64,000 nt of DNA. It comes from Chrysoporthe austroafricana (lineage: Eukaryota; Ascomycota; Sordariomycetes; Diaporthales; Cryphonectriaceae). The notes beneath the pieces were generated by a model. That model had not been told where the DNA came from. It saw only the letters and a program-made list of their open reading frames with translations, and did no database searches. The stretch is taken from the NCBI GenBank assembly GCA_001051155.2, contig JYIP02000003.1, positions 4,712,001-4,776,000 on the forward strand, in the 5' to 3' direction. Shown piece by piece: positions 43,908-54,019 of the stretch. The translations under genes and the position numbers were made by a program. Within the stretch, counting starts at the first letter, position 1. Every line of letters begins with the position of its first letter.

Positions 43908-45980
43908 ATGGCTCCTGTCAGGCGGGCTCCGTATAAGGACTTTCTGCAGGCCTCGCTACAGCGACGCTTCTTTTCTACCACCGTCATTCTTCTGGTAATC
44001 GCCTACATCGAGGCCGTCCTTCTCGCCTTCTGCAGATCTCCCAGGGCTATCTTCTCCAGCTGGTGGTCCTGTAAGTTACACCTCTCCGACGCCCTTGGCT
44101 CCCGTCGAGGCTGATTGATAGCGCACCAGGCTTTTGGCTGTTCTTCCCCATCGGACCAACCGGCATACGAACCTTCTTCGTCTTCCTCTGCGGCCTTGCC
44201 GTTATCGTCTTGCGGATTGCCCAATACCATGTGGGCATACGAACCTCGAAATGTGGTTTCCAGACAGCCTTGAAATATGCCGCGACGTCGCAGACCCTGG
44301 AGGCCATCGCGTCTTACGCCTTGTCGTCTCTGCTGTTCAGCCAGGTCTACTTGTGGACTTCAACGGCAAAGGACCTTGATTGGGTCGTGATCCAGTCGGG
44401 TGACAGGGCACGGCTGAACGAAAAGCGCGTCTTCTACACCGTCCACTGCCTGCTGTTTGGCCTGTTACAGGGCATACTGCACATCTATCGCGACGAGGAC
44501 AGGCTTCTCCTGAGACCTGTCAAGCTCAGGGGCGAACAATCAGCGTCACAAAATGAGAAGGTTACCTGGCGGACACGCCTCAGGAACGACGTGCCTGCTC
44601 TGGCAAGTCTGGCCGCCATGCAATCGGCAGGCGCCCTTGTGTTCAGCATCGTCCTCTACCACGCGGCTAGGCTTCCAGACTTCCTGGGGGGCGCAACACT
44701 CCGCGACCTGGCATGGCGGACTGCGCTCGCGTTCTTCCGGACATTCTACACCCTGCCCAAAACTAATATGGTCCCGGCCACTCTGGCAAGCATCAATGGT
44801 TGGATGTGGCTGCGTTGCTTCTTCACAGGCTTCATGCTGTTGTTCATGTGGCTCGCTGGCACTAAAATGTTCTCGTTGCTACTCGTTCGGCCGCCTTTGA
44901 AGCTCGAAAACCCCTTGACCTCCGAGTCTAAAGATCCCAACGGGAGCCTATTGAATGGCTTGAAGAGCAAAAAGTTGCAGATCAAGGTGAGTGCTGCAAC
45001 CACGCAATGGCTGAGGTCCGTGATACTGACTCTAGAAGTCTTTCGCTATGTGGGAGCTCGCTCTGATCGCCAGGGATTTTGCGCCTCGACGCAAGGCTAT
45101 TTACCAGGACATCGACAGGAAGGATGGCCCCGCGTGGTCTCAAGTCTATGCGCTGTGCCTTGCCGTTGTGAAAGAGATGGAAGTCAGGATTGACACCTAC
45201 GGCAAGACACCCGAGCCTCCTAAGGAAGCCGTGCCGGCTGCGAATGATCCAAAGGCTGCGACACAACAGCCCCTCCAGATCAGCAATGACGACATTCTTC
45301 TGTCCACGCCGGAGAAGAAGAGCAAGCTCGAGAACATCATTGGGAAAGTCGCGGTACGTTCACCTGGGCAGGAAGGACGACTGAGTCCTATCGTCCAGAA
45401 GGGGTACTCTCAGGCAAAGGGAGTGGTACAGGAGGTTGCACGACAGGCGACCAGCCCAGATGACCTGCACAGCCCCATACAGCATTGGACGAGAAGGTTT
45501 CTGGAGTCGCCACTTGGGAGGCCTTTCAGGCAGACCTTTGGCCGGAGACTCACGATTGTCGTGTTGGGAACGCCATACGCAGAGCCAAGTCTCTTCATCA
45601 ATGCCATCTCTGCAGTAACTAGGCTGGCACTGCACAGCCTGACGGAGGACAGTTATGGAAACGTACAGCGTGATGTTTCGACCATCATCCGGGCCTTCAC
45701 GGCGCTGACTGTGAAGCTGGAGAAGTTCAGGGCCGACTTCCCAACACACTGGACAGAGCTTGGTGCTTCGAAGGAGTGTGCGGTTGTGGATGCGGTCTTG
45801 GAGACGCTGAAGGAGGCACTGCGGCAGCTCATTGAAAGCTTTGGGCCGTACGCGCGGGACATCAGGCTGACCTTTGCGGACATGAGACAAGCCCGGGAGG
45901 CGGCTGGGATGCCTCACAGGGCAAGGGACACTGTCGCGATTGAGGCTGCACGGCCGCAGGAGATGCGCCAGGTGCGGTGA
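43908..45980 (+). CDS. NDC1: Nuclear pore / spindle-pole membrane protein Ndc1
   Basis: Three exons (43908-44070, 44130-44986 and 45036-45980; introns 59 and 49 nt) encode 654 residues, almost exactly the length of yeast Ndc1. Six membrane segments lie in the first 290 residues (for example FFSTTVILLVIAYIEAVLLAF, FPIGPTGIRTFFVFLCGLAVIV, VFYTVHCLLFGLLQGILHIY, WLRCFFTGFMLLFMWLAG). A long soluble C-domain follows, containing SFAMWELALIARDFAPRRKAIYQDI and LTIVVLGTPYAEPSLFINAISAVTRL. Ndc1 anchors nuclear pore complexes and inserts spindle pole bodies in the nuclear envelope. The 44987-45035 intron has a clear CTGAC branch site next to CTAG. A GTACGT inside the third exon (about 45354) stays exonic because no suitable acceptor follows. 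Confidence 0.9.
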
Positions 45981-46536
45981 AGCGATGGTTCAAGATCAAA
46001 TTGCTGTATGATTGTGTGATTATACCCGAGCACATTGCTCAGCATGATAGAAAAAAAACAGAGATTCCAGCATTTATGCAATGCATCGATATTCAGACCA
46101 GTGGGACGCATGTCTTGAGCAGGCGCAGGTGGCTTGTGAAAGGGGCTGAATTCGATGACGTTTAATTGGATGTGGGGCTCGGCTCGCGGCTTCATTTGGG
46201 TTGCCTTCCCTACGCCTCACGTTACCACCTCTCTTCTCGTTCCTTGCAGTAAAGCATCACCTGCTCTCCTCTCACCAACAAGGCCCGGCCCCTCTCAACA
46301 TCTCTAGTTCGCCCTCAATGTCTGACAGCGAGCTTCCGGGCATCTACGCAGCAGCAAGACCATCATGATACCGACATACTTCTCGTCCTTGTCGTCAACG
46401 TGGCAGTTGGCCACCGAGACGAATCACCCGCGAGGAAAAGCGCCGTCGCTCAGTAGATAATACAACGTTTACAACTCATACGCTCCGTGTCTATACTCGC
46501 TACGGTCTCCGCGGACGCAGCTCCTCGGATGCCACA
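45981..46536. other. Intergenic region, NDC1 to DLT1
   Basis: A 556-bp spacer holding the NDC1 3' end and the DLT1 promoter. No gene is seen. Confidence 0.45.
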
Positions 46537-47949
46537 ATGTCGCGCCTCCACCTCCTCTGGCGCATCGTTTACCACTCCCTCTACTACTTCCTCTCGCTGA
46601 TCCTGCTCCTCCTCCTCTGCGCTACTCCCGCCGATACTATCCGCCAGTCCTACCTCAACAAGCAGCGTTTCCACATCCTCATCGTCATCATCTGTCTGTC
46701 CGTCACCCTCGTCACCGTCGTCTGCATCTATGTCTTCCGCCTGTACGTCACGCGCACCGCGCTCGCGAGCATCCCGAAGCACTACGTCCCGATCGAGAAC
46801 GGCGAGGTGCCCAAGGGCGTGCGAAAGATGATCGCCGCGGGGCTGAGCCGGAGCGCAGCTATCGCCTATGAGAGCAGGCCGCGGGCTGCAGGCGCGAGGC
46901 CGGCGACGTTGGATACGCGGGAGGAGAGGGGTGTCGATCGGGAGGAAGAGACAGGTGCGCAGGAACGGAGGAGGACATTCAAGATCTTTGGCATGAAGAA
47001 GGCGGCTACCGTGGAGGAGAAGATGGGGATCACGTTGCCGCCGCACAAGGCTGTGTGGGGCGAGATTGAGCATTACGGGTGGGCATCGCCGAACTCCCCG
47101 GATCTGCCAAATCTACAGTACAGCACCGTCATCTCAGAGCTGCCGAATTTGATCGAGGCTAAGGCCCTGACTCTGGCACCTCCAGCGTCTGATTCCGAGC
47201 CGGCGCAGCCTGTCCTGGATCCAGAGGCGATCGCTCTGTTGCAGAGGCCGGAGAATCTGCCCCTGCGGCAATACCTGGCGCACTTGGCGGAGCTGGGTGT
47301 TCTGGCAGCCTCGCGAGTAACAGCAGACTTTTTGTCATCTTATGACTACGCGCGGTACTCAACACGACCGATCTCGAACTCCCGATTCCGGGAACTGATG
47401 CACCTCTTCGCGGAAATCCTGCGCACCATGGAACCTCTCGACCCAGCCATGCTACGTAGTCTCGACGGCGCAAACGATGAGGCCACGTCCTCCGAAAGCG
47501 ACATCGACAACGACGCACCTCGCGAGAGCCCCAGCACGCCGCGCAGCCGGGTAAGCCAGCCCTCCCTCCGCCGCCAGCAGAGCGACGCCTCGCACGCCAC
47601 GACCTCGACGTCCAGCAGCTCGCACAGCAGCGGCTCGCAGGTCCGCCGGCGGCCGGAACTGACGGTCCGGCACTCCTCGCAGGGCACGTGGGCGGGGACG
47701 TACCGCACCGCGCCGACGACGCCCAAGAGCAGGCGGACGGCGGTGTCACCGGTGTCGGCGTCGTCGAACTCGAGCGTGAGCAGCTTCGCCCAGACGCGCC
47801 GGCCTTACGCCGCCGGTGGGCTTTCGGGGTCGAGCTCCAATGCGAGTATCCGGTCCGCGGTCACTGGCGGGTCGGTCATCCGTCTCAGCGAGAGCGCGGG
47901 CGCGGGCGAGCTGCCTTATGTGCTCACACTTGCTGAGACACACCAGTGA
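46537..47949 (+). CDS. DLT1: Defect-at-low-temperature protein 1 (Dlt1) family membrane protein
   Basis: A single exon of 470 residues. Two membrane segments lie near the N-terminus (YYFLSLILLLLLCATPADTI, residues about 17-36, and FHILIVIICLSVTLVTVVCIYVF, about 45-67). The family signature LASIPKHYVPIENGEVPKGVRKMI follows, with YESRP and a GWASPNSPDLPNL segment. Fungal Dlt1 proteins share this two-helix layout; the yeast gene is needed for normal growth in the cold, and the biochemical role is unknown. The C-terminal 170 residues are Ser/Thr/Arg-rich, low complexity and likely disordered, longer than in yeast. Family assignment is by pattern recognition of the N-terminal half. Confidence 0.82.
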   Translation: MSRLHLLWRIVYHSLYYFLSLILLLLLCATPADTIRQSYLNKQRFHILIVIICLSVTLVTVVCIYVFRLYVTRTALASIPKHYVPIENGEVPKGVRKMIAAGLSRSAAIAYESRPRAAGARPATLDTREERGVDREEETGAQERRRTFKIFGMKKAATVEEKMGITLPPHKAVWGEIEHYGWASPNSPDLPNLQYSTVISELPNLIEAKALTLAPPASDSEPAQPVLDPEAIALLQRPENLPLRQYLAHLAELGVLAASRVTADFLSSYDYARYSTRPISNSRFRELMHLFAEILRTMEPLDPAMLRSLDGANDEATSSESDIDNDAPRESPSTPRSRVSQPSLRRQQSDASHATTSTSSSSHSSGSQVRRRPELTVRHSSQGTWAGTYRTAPTTPKSRRTAVSPVSASSNSSVSSFAQTRRPYAAGGLSGSSSNASIRSAVTGGSVIRLSESAGAGELPYVLTLAETHQ

Positions 47950-48376
47950 GGACTGCCTGGTGGCTGCGCAGGTGTTTGCCATTTACGAATCAATGATGCA
48001 CTGCATAGTTTGGCGTTGTGGGTTTTGTGCTGCAAGAGTTGGCTTTTGGGGGGACATGGAAAGTTTGATATTGCTTAATGCTAATTTTTGGATACCCCCC
48101 ACATTTTCTCTGTACCTCTTTATCAAGCGCCGGCAACATTTCCGGTCCCCGGTCTCTCTGCAGCAGGACTCATAAGCCTGGACCTCGTGCTCTATGACTA
48201 TGCGACCTAGCCAAGTTTACAATGATCACCCGCCTTTCTCCTTGACAAAGTTTAGCTGATTCAATGCAGACTCGCTTCCGCAACGCCGCTTTATACTATC
48301 AACAGTCGTCAGTATCAGTAAGCCAAGCCCGTGACTTCGGACTATGTTGGACTTTTACGTGCGACGTACCGATGGT
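47950..48376. other. Convergent 3' intergenic region
   Basis: A 427-bp spacer between DLT1 and the unrecognised minus-strand gene. It is AT-richer than the coding flanks. Confidence 0.45.
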
Positions 48377-49456
48377 CTAGTACCAGAACTGCGAGCCGAC
48401 GCCGATGAGGTCGCTTTCGATCATTGTCTGACCTTGAGCTTCCTCATCATCGACCGGCGAGGCAGGGCCGGCGGGCTGCTGGTACTCCTGGCTGAGGACG
48501 TTCAGGTCGTTCATCATGGACCGCTGCTGCGAAAGCACATCTTCGGGCCGTGGAGCCCACGTGCCCACCCCGAGCAGGCTCTCGGACTGCTCGTCGTGCT
48601 TACGGCCTTTGTTGCTCTTAGCCCGCTTACGAGACGGGCTCGGCTTGGCGTGGCCAACACGACGAGGCTCTTCCGCGAAGCCCTCGCGGAGCTGGCGGTC
48701 GATGAGGTTCACGCCATCCTGAATCCTGCTGCGCGATACCTCACAGTCGGTGTGAGGCAAGGCGAGGAGGCCAACCTCATCGACCGCTGGCTGCTGGTAG
48801 TAATACTGCAACGTGTACTGGCTTCCAGTATGATCTTGAGGGGCACCAGCTCCACCATAGGTGGATGGGCTACGCTTGCTACGGACCAAGGTTAGCATTA
48901 TGTGCTGGCCCTGTCCTCGGGGCTATGCAAATGGAGAAGCCATGGCGGGAGCGAGGCTTTATTTCAGCCGAAGGAGGTCATCATGGCAATGCCCCATGGA
49001 CAGCGGCTGGCTGCGACGAAAGGAAGAAGGTGACCCCGATGTGTGTGTGAAGGAAAGTCCGTGTCATCTACGTTTAGAGAGAGGCGGCAAATGCACGTGG
49101 AAGTACTCACGGCTTGTTGTGTGTTGGGAGGAGACCACGCATGGCCAGTACGCGTGAGGGACTAGAATCCCAATGGCTTGCGTGGGTATCGAGGCAAGAA
49201 GAAATGGGAGAGGGAAGGTACTCCGCGTGTGTGCAATGTGTCATGAGTAGCTTCCAATGTCCCTGTGACAGGAAGCCTGTACGCGGGAACTGCCCGTCGT
49301 TCGCGACACTGCGGGTAGCCGTGGGCCCGTGGAGCACTGAGATCATTCCAGCTGCTATGGAGGAGAGGATTGTGCCCAGGCTAGGAAGATGACGCTCGGT
49401 ATGGGGGGATCGCAACGAAGGGGTTCATCTGCTTACTCATGAACTGGTCTCGACAT
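48377..49456 (-). CDS. Hypothetical protein, tentative three-exon gene
   Basis: I do not recognise this protein. The best model is exon 49437-49456 (20 nt, MSRPVH plus two bases), exon 49111-49380 and exon 48377-48878. The introns are 56 nt (GTAAGC...CCTAG) and 232 nt (GTGAGT...CGTAG with a TGCTAAC branch site). It totals 792 nt, in frame, 263 residues. The third exon is the best supported. It encodes a hydrophilic, Gln/Tyr-containing stretch (DGVNLIDRQLREGF, a basic KPSPSRKRAKSNKGRK nuclear-signal-like cluster, LLGVGTWAPRPEDVL) and ends IGVGSQFWY. The first two exons have weaker coding character, and the second intron is long enough to hide another exon. The gene is the last one before the AT-rich repeat block. 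Confidence 0.5.
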
Positions 49457-50092
49457 CTTCGGGGACTTGGTCGTGCTCGAAGACCACAGGCAGAGGTTCA
49501 AGTCTAAACGACGTGCGGCGGACGAAGGACGATGAGTATTGGATGAGGATGGCAGTGATAGCATGCGGCCTCGCAGAAGAGGGTCAAGAGATCAACAGAG
49601 AAGAGTGCAATGGTTGTTACAGACGAGACTGGTCCAAGCATGAGCGCGTGCTAAACGAACATTCTCTCCATCTAGAGAAGGGGGAGCCGTCCTTCTCTTA
49701 TATACCCTACTCTTCGAAAATTTATGCTGCCTCATCTCCTGAGCCGGGGAATGTGATGATACCCCCCCCCCAAAACATCAAGATTCAAGGTGAGATAGCA
49801 AGCAGCAAGCCGGAAGACGGTGGGCGTCGAGATACAGCGCGGTACCTCCGGATACATTTCGCTCGATGGAAATCAAGCGGTGCTGCTTATTTTGCTTATT
49901 GCTTGCTGCTTATTTTGCTTGCTATTCGCTGCTTGTTATTTATTGCTTGCTGCTTATTCTATTTATTGCTTGCTTTGCTTGCCCTGGGTCAAGTACACGC
50001 TTCTAGCAGCTAGCTATGTATAGTCGGCTACTTAGTCTCCCAATGTACTATCACATACCCCACCCTTCTCTCGATTGGCGGCTCTATAAAAA

Positions 50093-50179
50093 GCATCATA
50101 TGCAGCATCATATGCAGCATCATATGCAGCATCATAATATGCAGCATCATATGCAGCATCATATGCAGCATCATATGCA
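50093..50179. repeat. 12-bp minisatellite (GCATCATATGCA)
   Basis: Seven copies of GCATCATATGCA; the fourth carries a 3-bp insertion (GCATCATAATATGCA). Each unit contains the palindrome CATATG, so the array is itself rich in inverted repeats. Confidence 0.92.
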
Positions 50180-50205
50180 GCGTCCAGCTGCAGCCTCACA
50201 TGTAT

Positions 50206-50340
50206 GCAGCGTCCGGTTGTACTGAGTAGCTCTGATTTTGTTGCCTTAAGTACGTACCGTTGGTTCGCAAGGGTCGTCATCGGCAGCGACCGGTTGTACT
50301 GAGTAGCCATACATATATGCCAGTTGCCTGAAGTACGTAC
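50206..50340. repeat. Imperfect direct duplication of about 50 bp
   Basis: The block at 50206-50257 (GCAGCGTCCGGTTGTACTGA, ending TTGCCTTAAGTACGTAC) recurs at 50283-50340 (GCAGCGACCGGTTGTACTGA, ending TTGCCTGAAGTACGTAC), with small indels between. It may be a remnant of a short interspersed or solo-LTR-like sequence. Confidence 0.7.
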
Positions 50341-50830
50341 TTCGTAATGGGGTCGCCAGCTGCTCGGTAGTGGGGCAACATAGTAGAAAGTAACTTCTTC
50401 CGTGCCCGTTTCTGCCTACTTTTCCTAGCCACGTTGAACTTTTTGCTACCCACGCTGAGCAATGGAACAGTGTTTTAAGGCGGCGAGATGTATGGACGTG
50501 CTGGTTTTCTTGCCTGCCCTTCGGCGTTGTAGCGTTCCCGAAATATCTGGGTACACCGCCCTCCCTTGACAATATAGTTAGTTGTGGCGAAACAGGCACC
50601 TAATATCGAGTATAGGAAAGAATAAATGAGTGTATTGAGATGGAAATCTGTCTTTTACAAAAGAGAGTGAAAATGACTGTATAATGCTCAGCCAGAAATA
50701 TATAAAGTACAGAAATGCCAGGGTTAAGGTGCTAGTTGCTCCACTTTTCCATATACCCCCTATCTGATTGGTCAGGTATCTAAAGAAAAAATAGGGCATT
50801 TTCCTGATATCTTCCCAGTAAATGCCTTTA

Positions 50831-52942
50831 CTCTTTTTCAGGATTTTCTTTTATTAAATAATAATAATAATCTATTACAGAATAGCCATTTAGCAGCTGC
50901 TTTAGTCAAAAATAGATTATTAAGACGATTTTATTATTGTATTTGATAAATCAAATAGCTTATTTGATATTCCTGCTGCTATTATAATATCGCGCGATAA
51001 GCTTTTTCTTTCTTTTCCTATTACTTTTTGTTATTCAGTTTCTGAAAATTATAATTAATTTAATTATAATATGCTTAATACGAGCATATCGGATAAGCTA
51101 AATAAGGATTTTATAATGCTTGTTTCTAATATTATAGATAATATATTTCCAATAAATAAAAATAATGTATATTACTTTAAGCAATTTCGCATTCAAGATA
51201 TTATTAATAACTTAGCTAGTACTTTTTCTATAGCTTTTTTTGGCCGAATAAGCGCGTATAATAATCTTGATTATATTTAATTTTATTTTTTTCGTTTTGC
51301 AAAGCTTATAATTAGTAATTTTAATAGCTAGAATAATAATTAATTTGATAATAAATGCTTTTTTTTCTTATTGTATTATTCGTTTAATTATTTTTTCAAT
51401 CCAAATAGTTTTATTAATATTGATCTAATTTTAGAAAAAAAGATATATAAATTAGTTAAAAAGCAATTCGGTTAGCTATTTTAAAATATTTCGGATTTTC
51501 TCTTTAAGATTTTTTATTATAATGCTAATTTTCTTTCTCTTATTCCGTTAAATATTCGACTTTCTTTATTTATAAAACGGTTTATTTCAGAATAAAATAA
51601 ATATAATACTAAAATGCGCAAACGTTTTGCCGAATTGCGGAATGCTTATTCTATATTGAAAAATAAATACAAAATAATAAACGAATATATCCAATATCGG
51701 ACTCTTTCTAATTCAAGCTTTAATAAATATATCCGATAGCAAGCTTTTATTAATTCAAGCTTTATTTTTTCAATAAATAAGCAAGAGAAAATTAATATTA
51801 CTGCTTAAAAAGCTTTTTCTATTCCTAAAAGAGCTAAAGCGATTTTCAAAATACTTATTTCGATATCCAAGAAGATTGTTCCGATTATCAAAATATTACT
51901 TAATAAAGCTATTCTAATCGCAAAGACGATATTCAAAAAGGCCATTCCGATTGCGAAAATGCCCAAAAAGGCTATTCCGATTGCGAAAATGCTTACGAAA
52001 GCTATTTCGATTGCCAAAACGCTTATAAAAAGGAAAGCAATATTTAATATTTAATTAATACTGTCCAAAATTATATACTTGCAAACTATTATAATTATAT
52101 CAAATAGCTTTAAAGATTTAATAAATCCGTTTTATATTAGTTATATCAAAAGCTTAGCGAATTCGAGTTCTAATAGAATGTATTATAAGCAGAAAAGATT
52201 AAATAGTTCGAAATATATTCACTATATTCAAAATTACTAGTATATTTTAATCTTTAAATATTTTATACCGTTTATAAAAAAGCTTTATAAAGCTAAAAAC
52301 GAGCTTAATATAATAATAGCGGATATTGAAACTAGCAGAATTATTCTTCTTTCGTATACCCTTAAAAGATCCAAGAAAGGAAAAGAATTAGTTATAGCCA
52401 ATTCTGATAAGGATAAAGAAAATCCTAAAACCTTTTACGCTTTACGAATAAAATTTCAAAAAAAAAAAAAGCGCTTGCAATAGCCAATTCGAATATTGCT
52501 ATTGCTAATTTTCAATCTGACCCAGTTATATCAGGCAAAACAAAACTGAAATACGCTATTTGGGCTTAGAAAGCTATATTTAAGCATTTCGAATTTAGTA
52601 ATTTCAAATTTATAAATAATAAGCTCGAATATTTGGAAAAGCTGCAAAATAAGCTAGAAGAGCAAGAGATAGAAAAGGCCCAGAATTCGAAAAAGCAAAA
52701 ACGTATTCCCGCTTCCGCTATTACCTCCTAGAATGCTATTCTTTAGCTAATAGCCGTATAGCTTTTTTTAGTTCTTTATATTAGCCGGTTATTCAGGGAT
52801 TAGCATTTTGAATATAAGGCTGCTATTATAGATATTCGCAAGATTTTTAATCGCTTTAATTTTCTGCCGGATGCTTAATCCTGAATAGATATAAAGTTTA
52901 AAATAAATAAAATATATGCTAGGCTTGCAATATGCTTCCTTT
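50831..52942. other. RIP-degraded AT-rich DNA, family unresolved
   Basis: Strongly AT-rich sequence with TAA/TAG in every long frame. A plus-strand protein-like trace runs about 51600-52740. It includes a Lys/Glu-rich stretch near 52620-52720 (LEYLEKLQNKLEEQEIEKAQ) and appears to shift frame at the 13-A run at 52458-52470. I cannot assign it to a transposon family. The 3' LTR of the minus-strand copia element should also lie in this interval, but its partner is outside the window, so its limits cannot be set. Confidence 0.5.
51846..52024. repeat. Tandem array with 30-33 bp period
   Basis: About six degenerate units; the clearest are CCATTCCGATTGCG at 51942, CTATTCCGATTGCG at 51972 and CTATTTCGATTGCC at 52002, exactly 30 bp apart. 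In one plus-strand frame they encode a decapeptide of the form GYSDCENAYE. All three plus frames stay nearly open because the period is a multiple of three. Confidence 0.75.
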
Positions 52943-53235
52943 TTAGTTCCTTTTTGAGATTTCGTATTGTATATCTTATAAGTTTAGAATTGCTTTGAAA
53001 TATTTGAATTAAGTTCGATTGAAATTCTTTATTAGCCTATTTGCTAATATATTTTATATTAATAAATACGATATAATAAAGGTTCTTTTTTAATATTCTT
53101 GCTTTAGCTATATTTGCTAAATATTAATATAGCGAAATTTAATATTAATTCTTTTATATTCAGATATTATTAGCCGAATAGTCTGGTTATTATTGCAGAA
53201 TAATCTCTATAATTCGCTTAAGTTTAAAGCCAGAT
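52943..53235 (-). pseudogene. Ty1/copia polyprotein C-terminus (RNase H end), left of the gypsy insertion
   Basis: On the minus strand, starting right at the gypsy 5' LTR, the translation reads LALNLSEL, then CNNNQTIRLIIS, a degraded version of the copia RNase H motif CDNQQTIRL. It goes on to a stretch matching the family end (ANRLIKNFNRT) and stops near 52943. It is interrupted by several TAA/TAG codons of the kind made from CAA, CAG or TGG. It continues the copia sequence that breaks off at 60953 on the other side of the gypsy element. Confidence 0.8.
53231..53235. repeat. Left target-site duplication of the gypsy element
   Basis: CAGAT immediately before the 5' LTR; the matching copy after the 3' LTR reads TAAAT. 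The two differences are C-to-T and G-to-A, as expected from RIP. Confidence 0.75.
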
Positions 53236-53679
53236 TATTATAAACCAATATATAGAACCAGGATTTAATACCAAAGCTATTCAAAACGGCCCACTCGGTA
53301 CCGGGATTTTCAAGCTTAGCCGCTAAACTATACAAATCCTTATATAAGCAAGGGTTAAAGTTAAATAAGATAAGGATTATTGGATTACCAAGTAAACCGG
53401 TAAGCCAGGCTTACTAGCTTACTTAGTAAGCCAATAATTCTATATTAAAAAGCTAGATATATAAAGACTAAATATTTACTAAATAAATAATAATAGCTCT
53501 TCAGTTATCAATCTAAGTATTAATTGGACTTTATTATTAATAGTTGCTTAAAACTTATAAATATTGCAATATTCGGTAAATATATTTCTATATTCAAAGC
53601 TTATATTTAATACCGCTCTTATTAGCATAAACCCTTTAATATTATAGTATATTTTAAGATTGCTATAACGTTTATAATA
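53236..53679 (+). repeat. 5' LTR of the gypsy element
   Basis: 444 bp, beginning TATTATAAAC and ending GTTTATAATA, a perfect 10-bp terminal inverted repeat. If RIP is undone in the outer dinucleotides these would be the usual TG...CA ends. It aligns without visible length change to the copy at 60509-60952; the differences seen are transitions. Confidence 0.93.
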
Positions 53680-53816
53680 TTTTGACAATTCTTATTTAAA
53701 AACGGTTTTGATGGTAAACGTACTGAAATATATTATGAAGCATAGTTTTTCCAAGAAAGTGAATTACGCTAAAGCCCATTAGGGCATTATATAGGCCCCC
53801 CGGTAAGGGTATGGCA

Positions 53817-53887
53817 TTTACCTGGTGAATTCACTGCGTATTTACCAGGGGATTCACTATAGATTTACCAGGCGAATCCACTACGAA
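53817..53887. repeat. 24-bp leader repeats in a GC-richer island
   Basis: Three units begin TTTACC at 53817, 53841 and 53864 (24, 23 and 24 bp), pattern TTTACCAGG-GAATCCACTACGAA. They sit in a patch (about 53755-53935) clearly less AT-rich than the rest of the element, between the 5' LTR and gag. Confidence 0.85.
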
Positions 53888-54019
53888 TTCACCTCGTCCA
53901 TGGGTTTTGCCATCAGGTTTAATATATACCCTTTAAGCAATACGGAAATACGATAGCGCTCTAGACTCTATCTTTTTCTAGCAATTAAACCTTTCAAGAA
54001 GGAAACCCGGTTATCCTTA

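Larger units (their letters stand above)
49457..50830. other. Boundary region between gene compartment and AT-rich block
   Basis: Composition drifts from mixed to AT-rich. About 49884-49983 is a run of imperfect TTGCTTATT/GCTTGCTGCTTAT repeats. A 12-bp minisatellite and a roughly 50-bp direct duplication follow (separate entries). A plus-strand open frame at 49513-50013 runs through these repeats and is not credible. After about 50800 the sequence is continuously AT-rich. Confidence 0.5.

Noticed and set aside
45346..45372. Extra intron in NDC1 at GCG|GTACGT
   Set aside because: The nearest AG would make an intron of about 25 nt, too short, and reading through is in frame with good sequence.
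49513..50013. 166-codon plus-strand frame ending in a hydrophobic Leu-rich stretch
   Set aside because: The apparent membrane segment is a translation of TTGCTTATT repeats, and the frame has no coding character upstream.
50093..50179. CRISPR-like regular repeat array
   Set aside because: Head-to-tail 12-bp units without unique spacers in a eukaryotic genome; it is a minisatellite.
53680..53730. Primer-binding site of the gypsy element
   Set aside because: The bases after the 5' LTR (ATTTTGACAATTC...) show no clear complement to a tRNA 3' end; mutation or self-priming could explain this, so no site is called.
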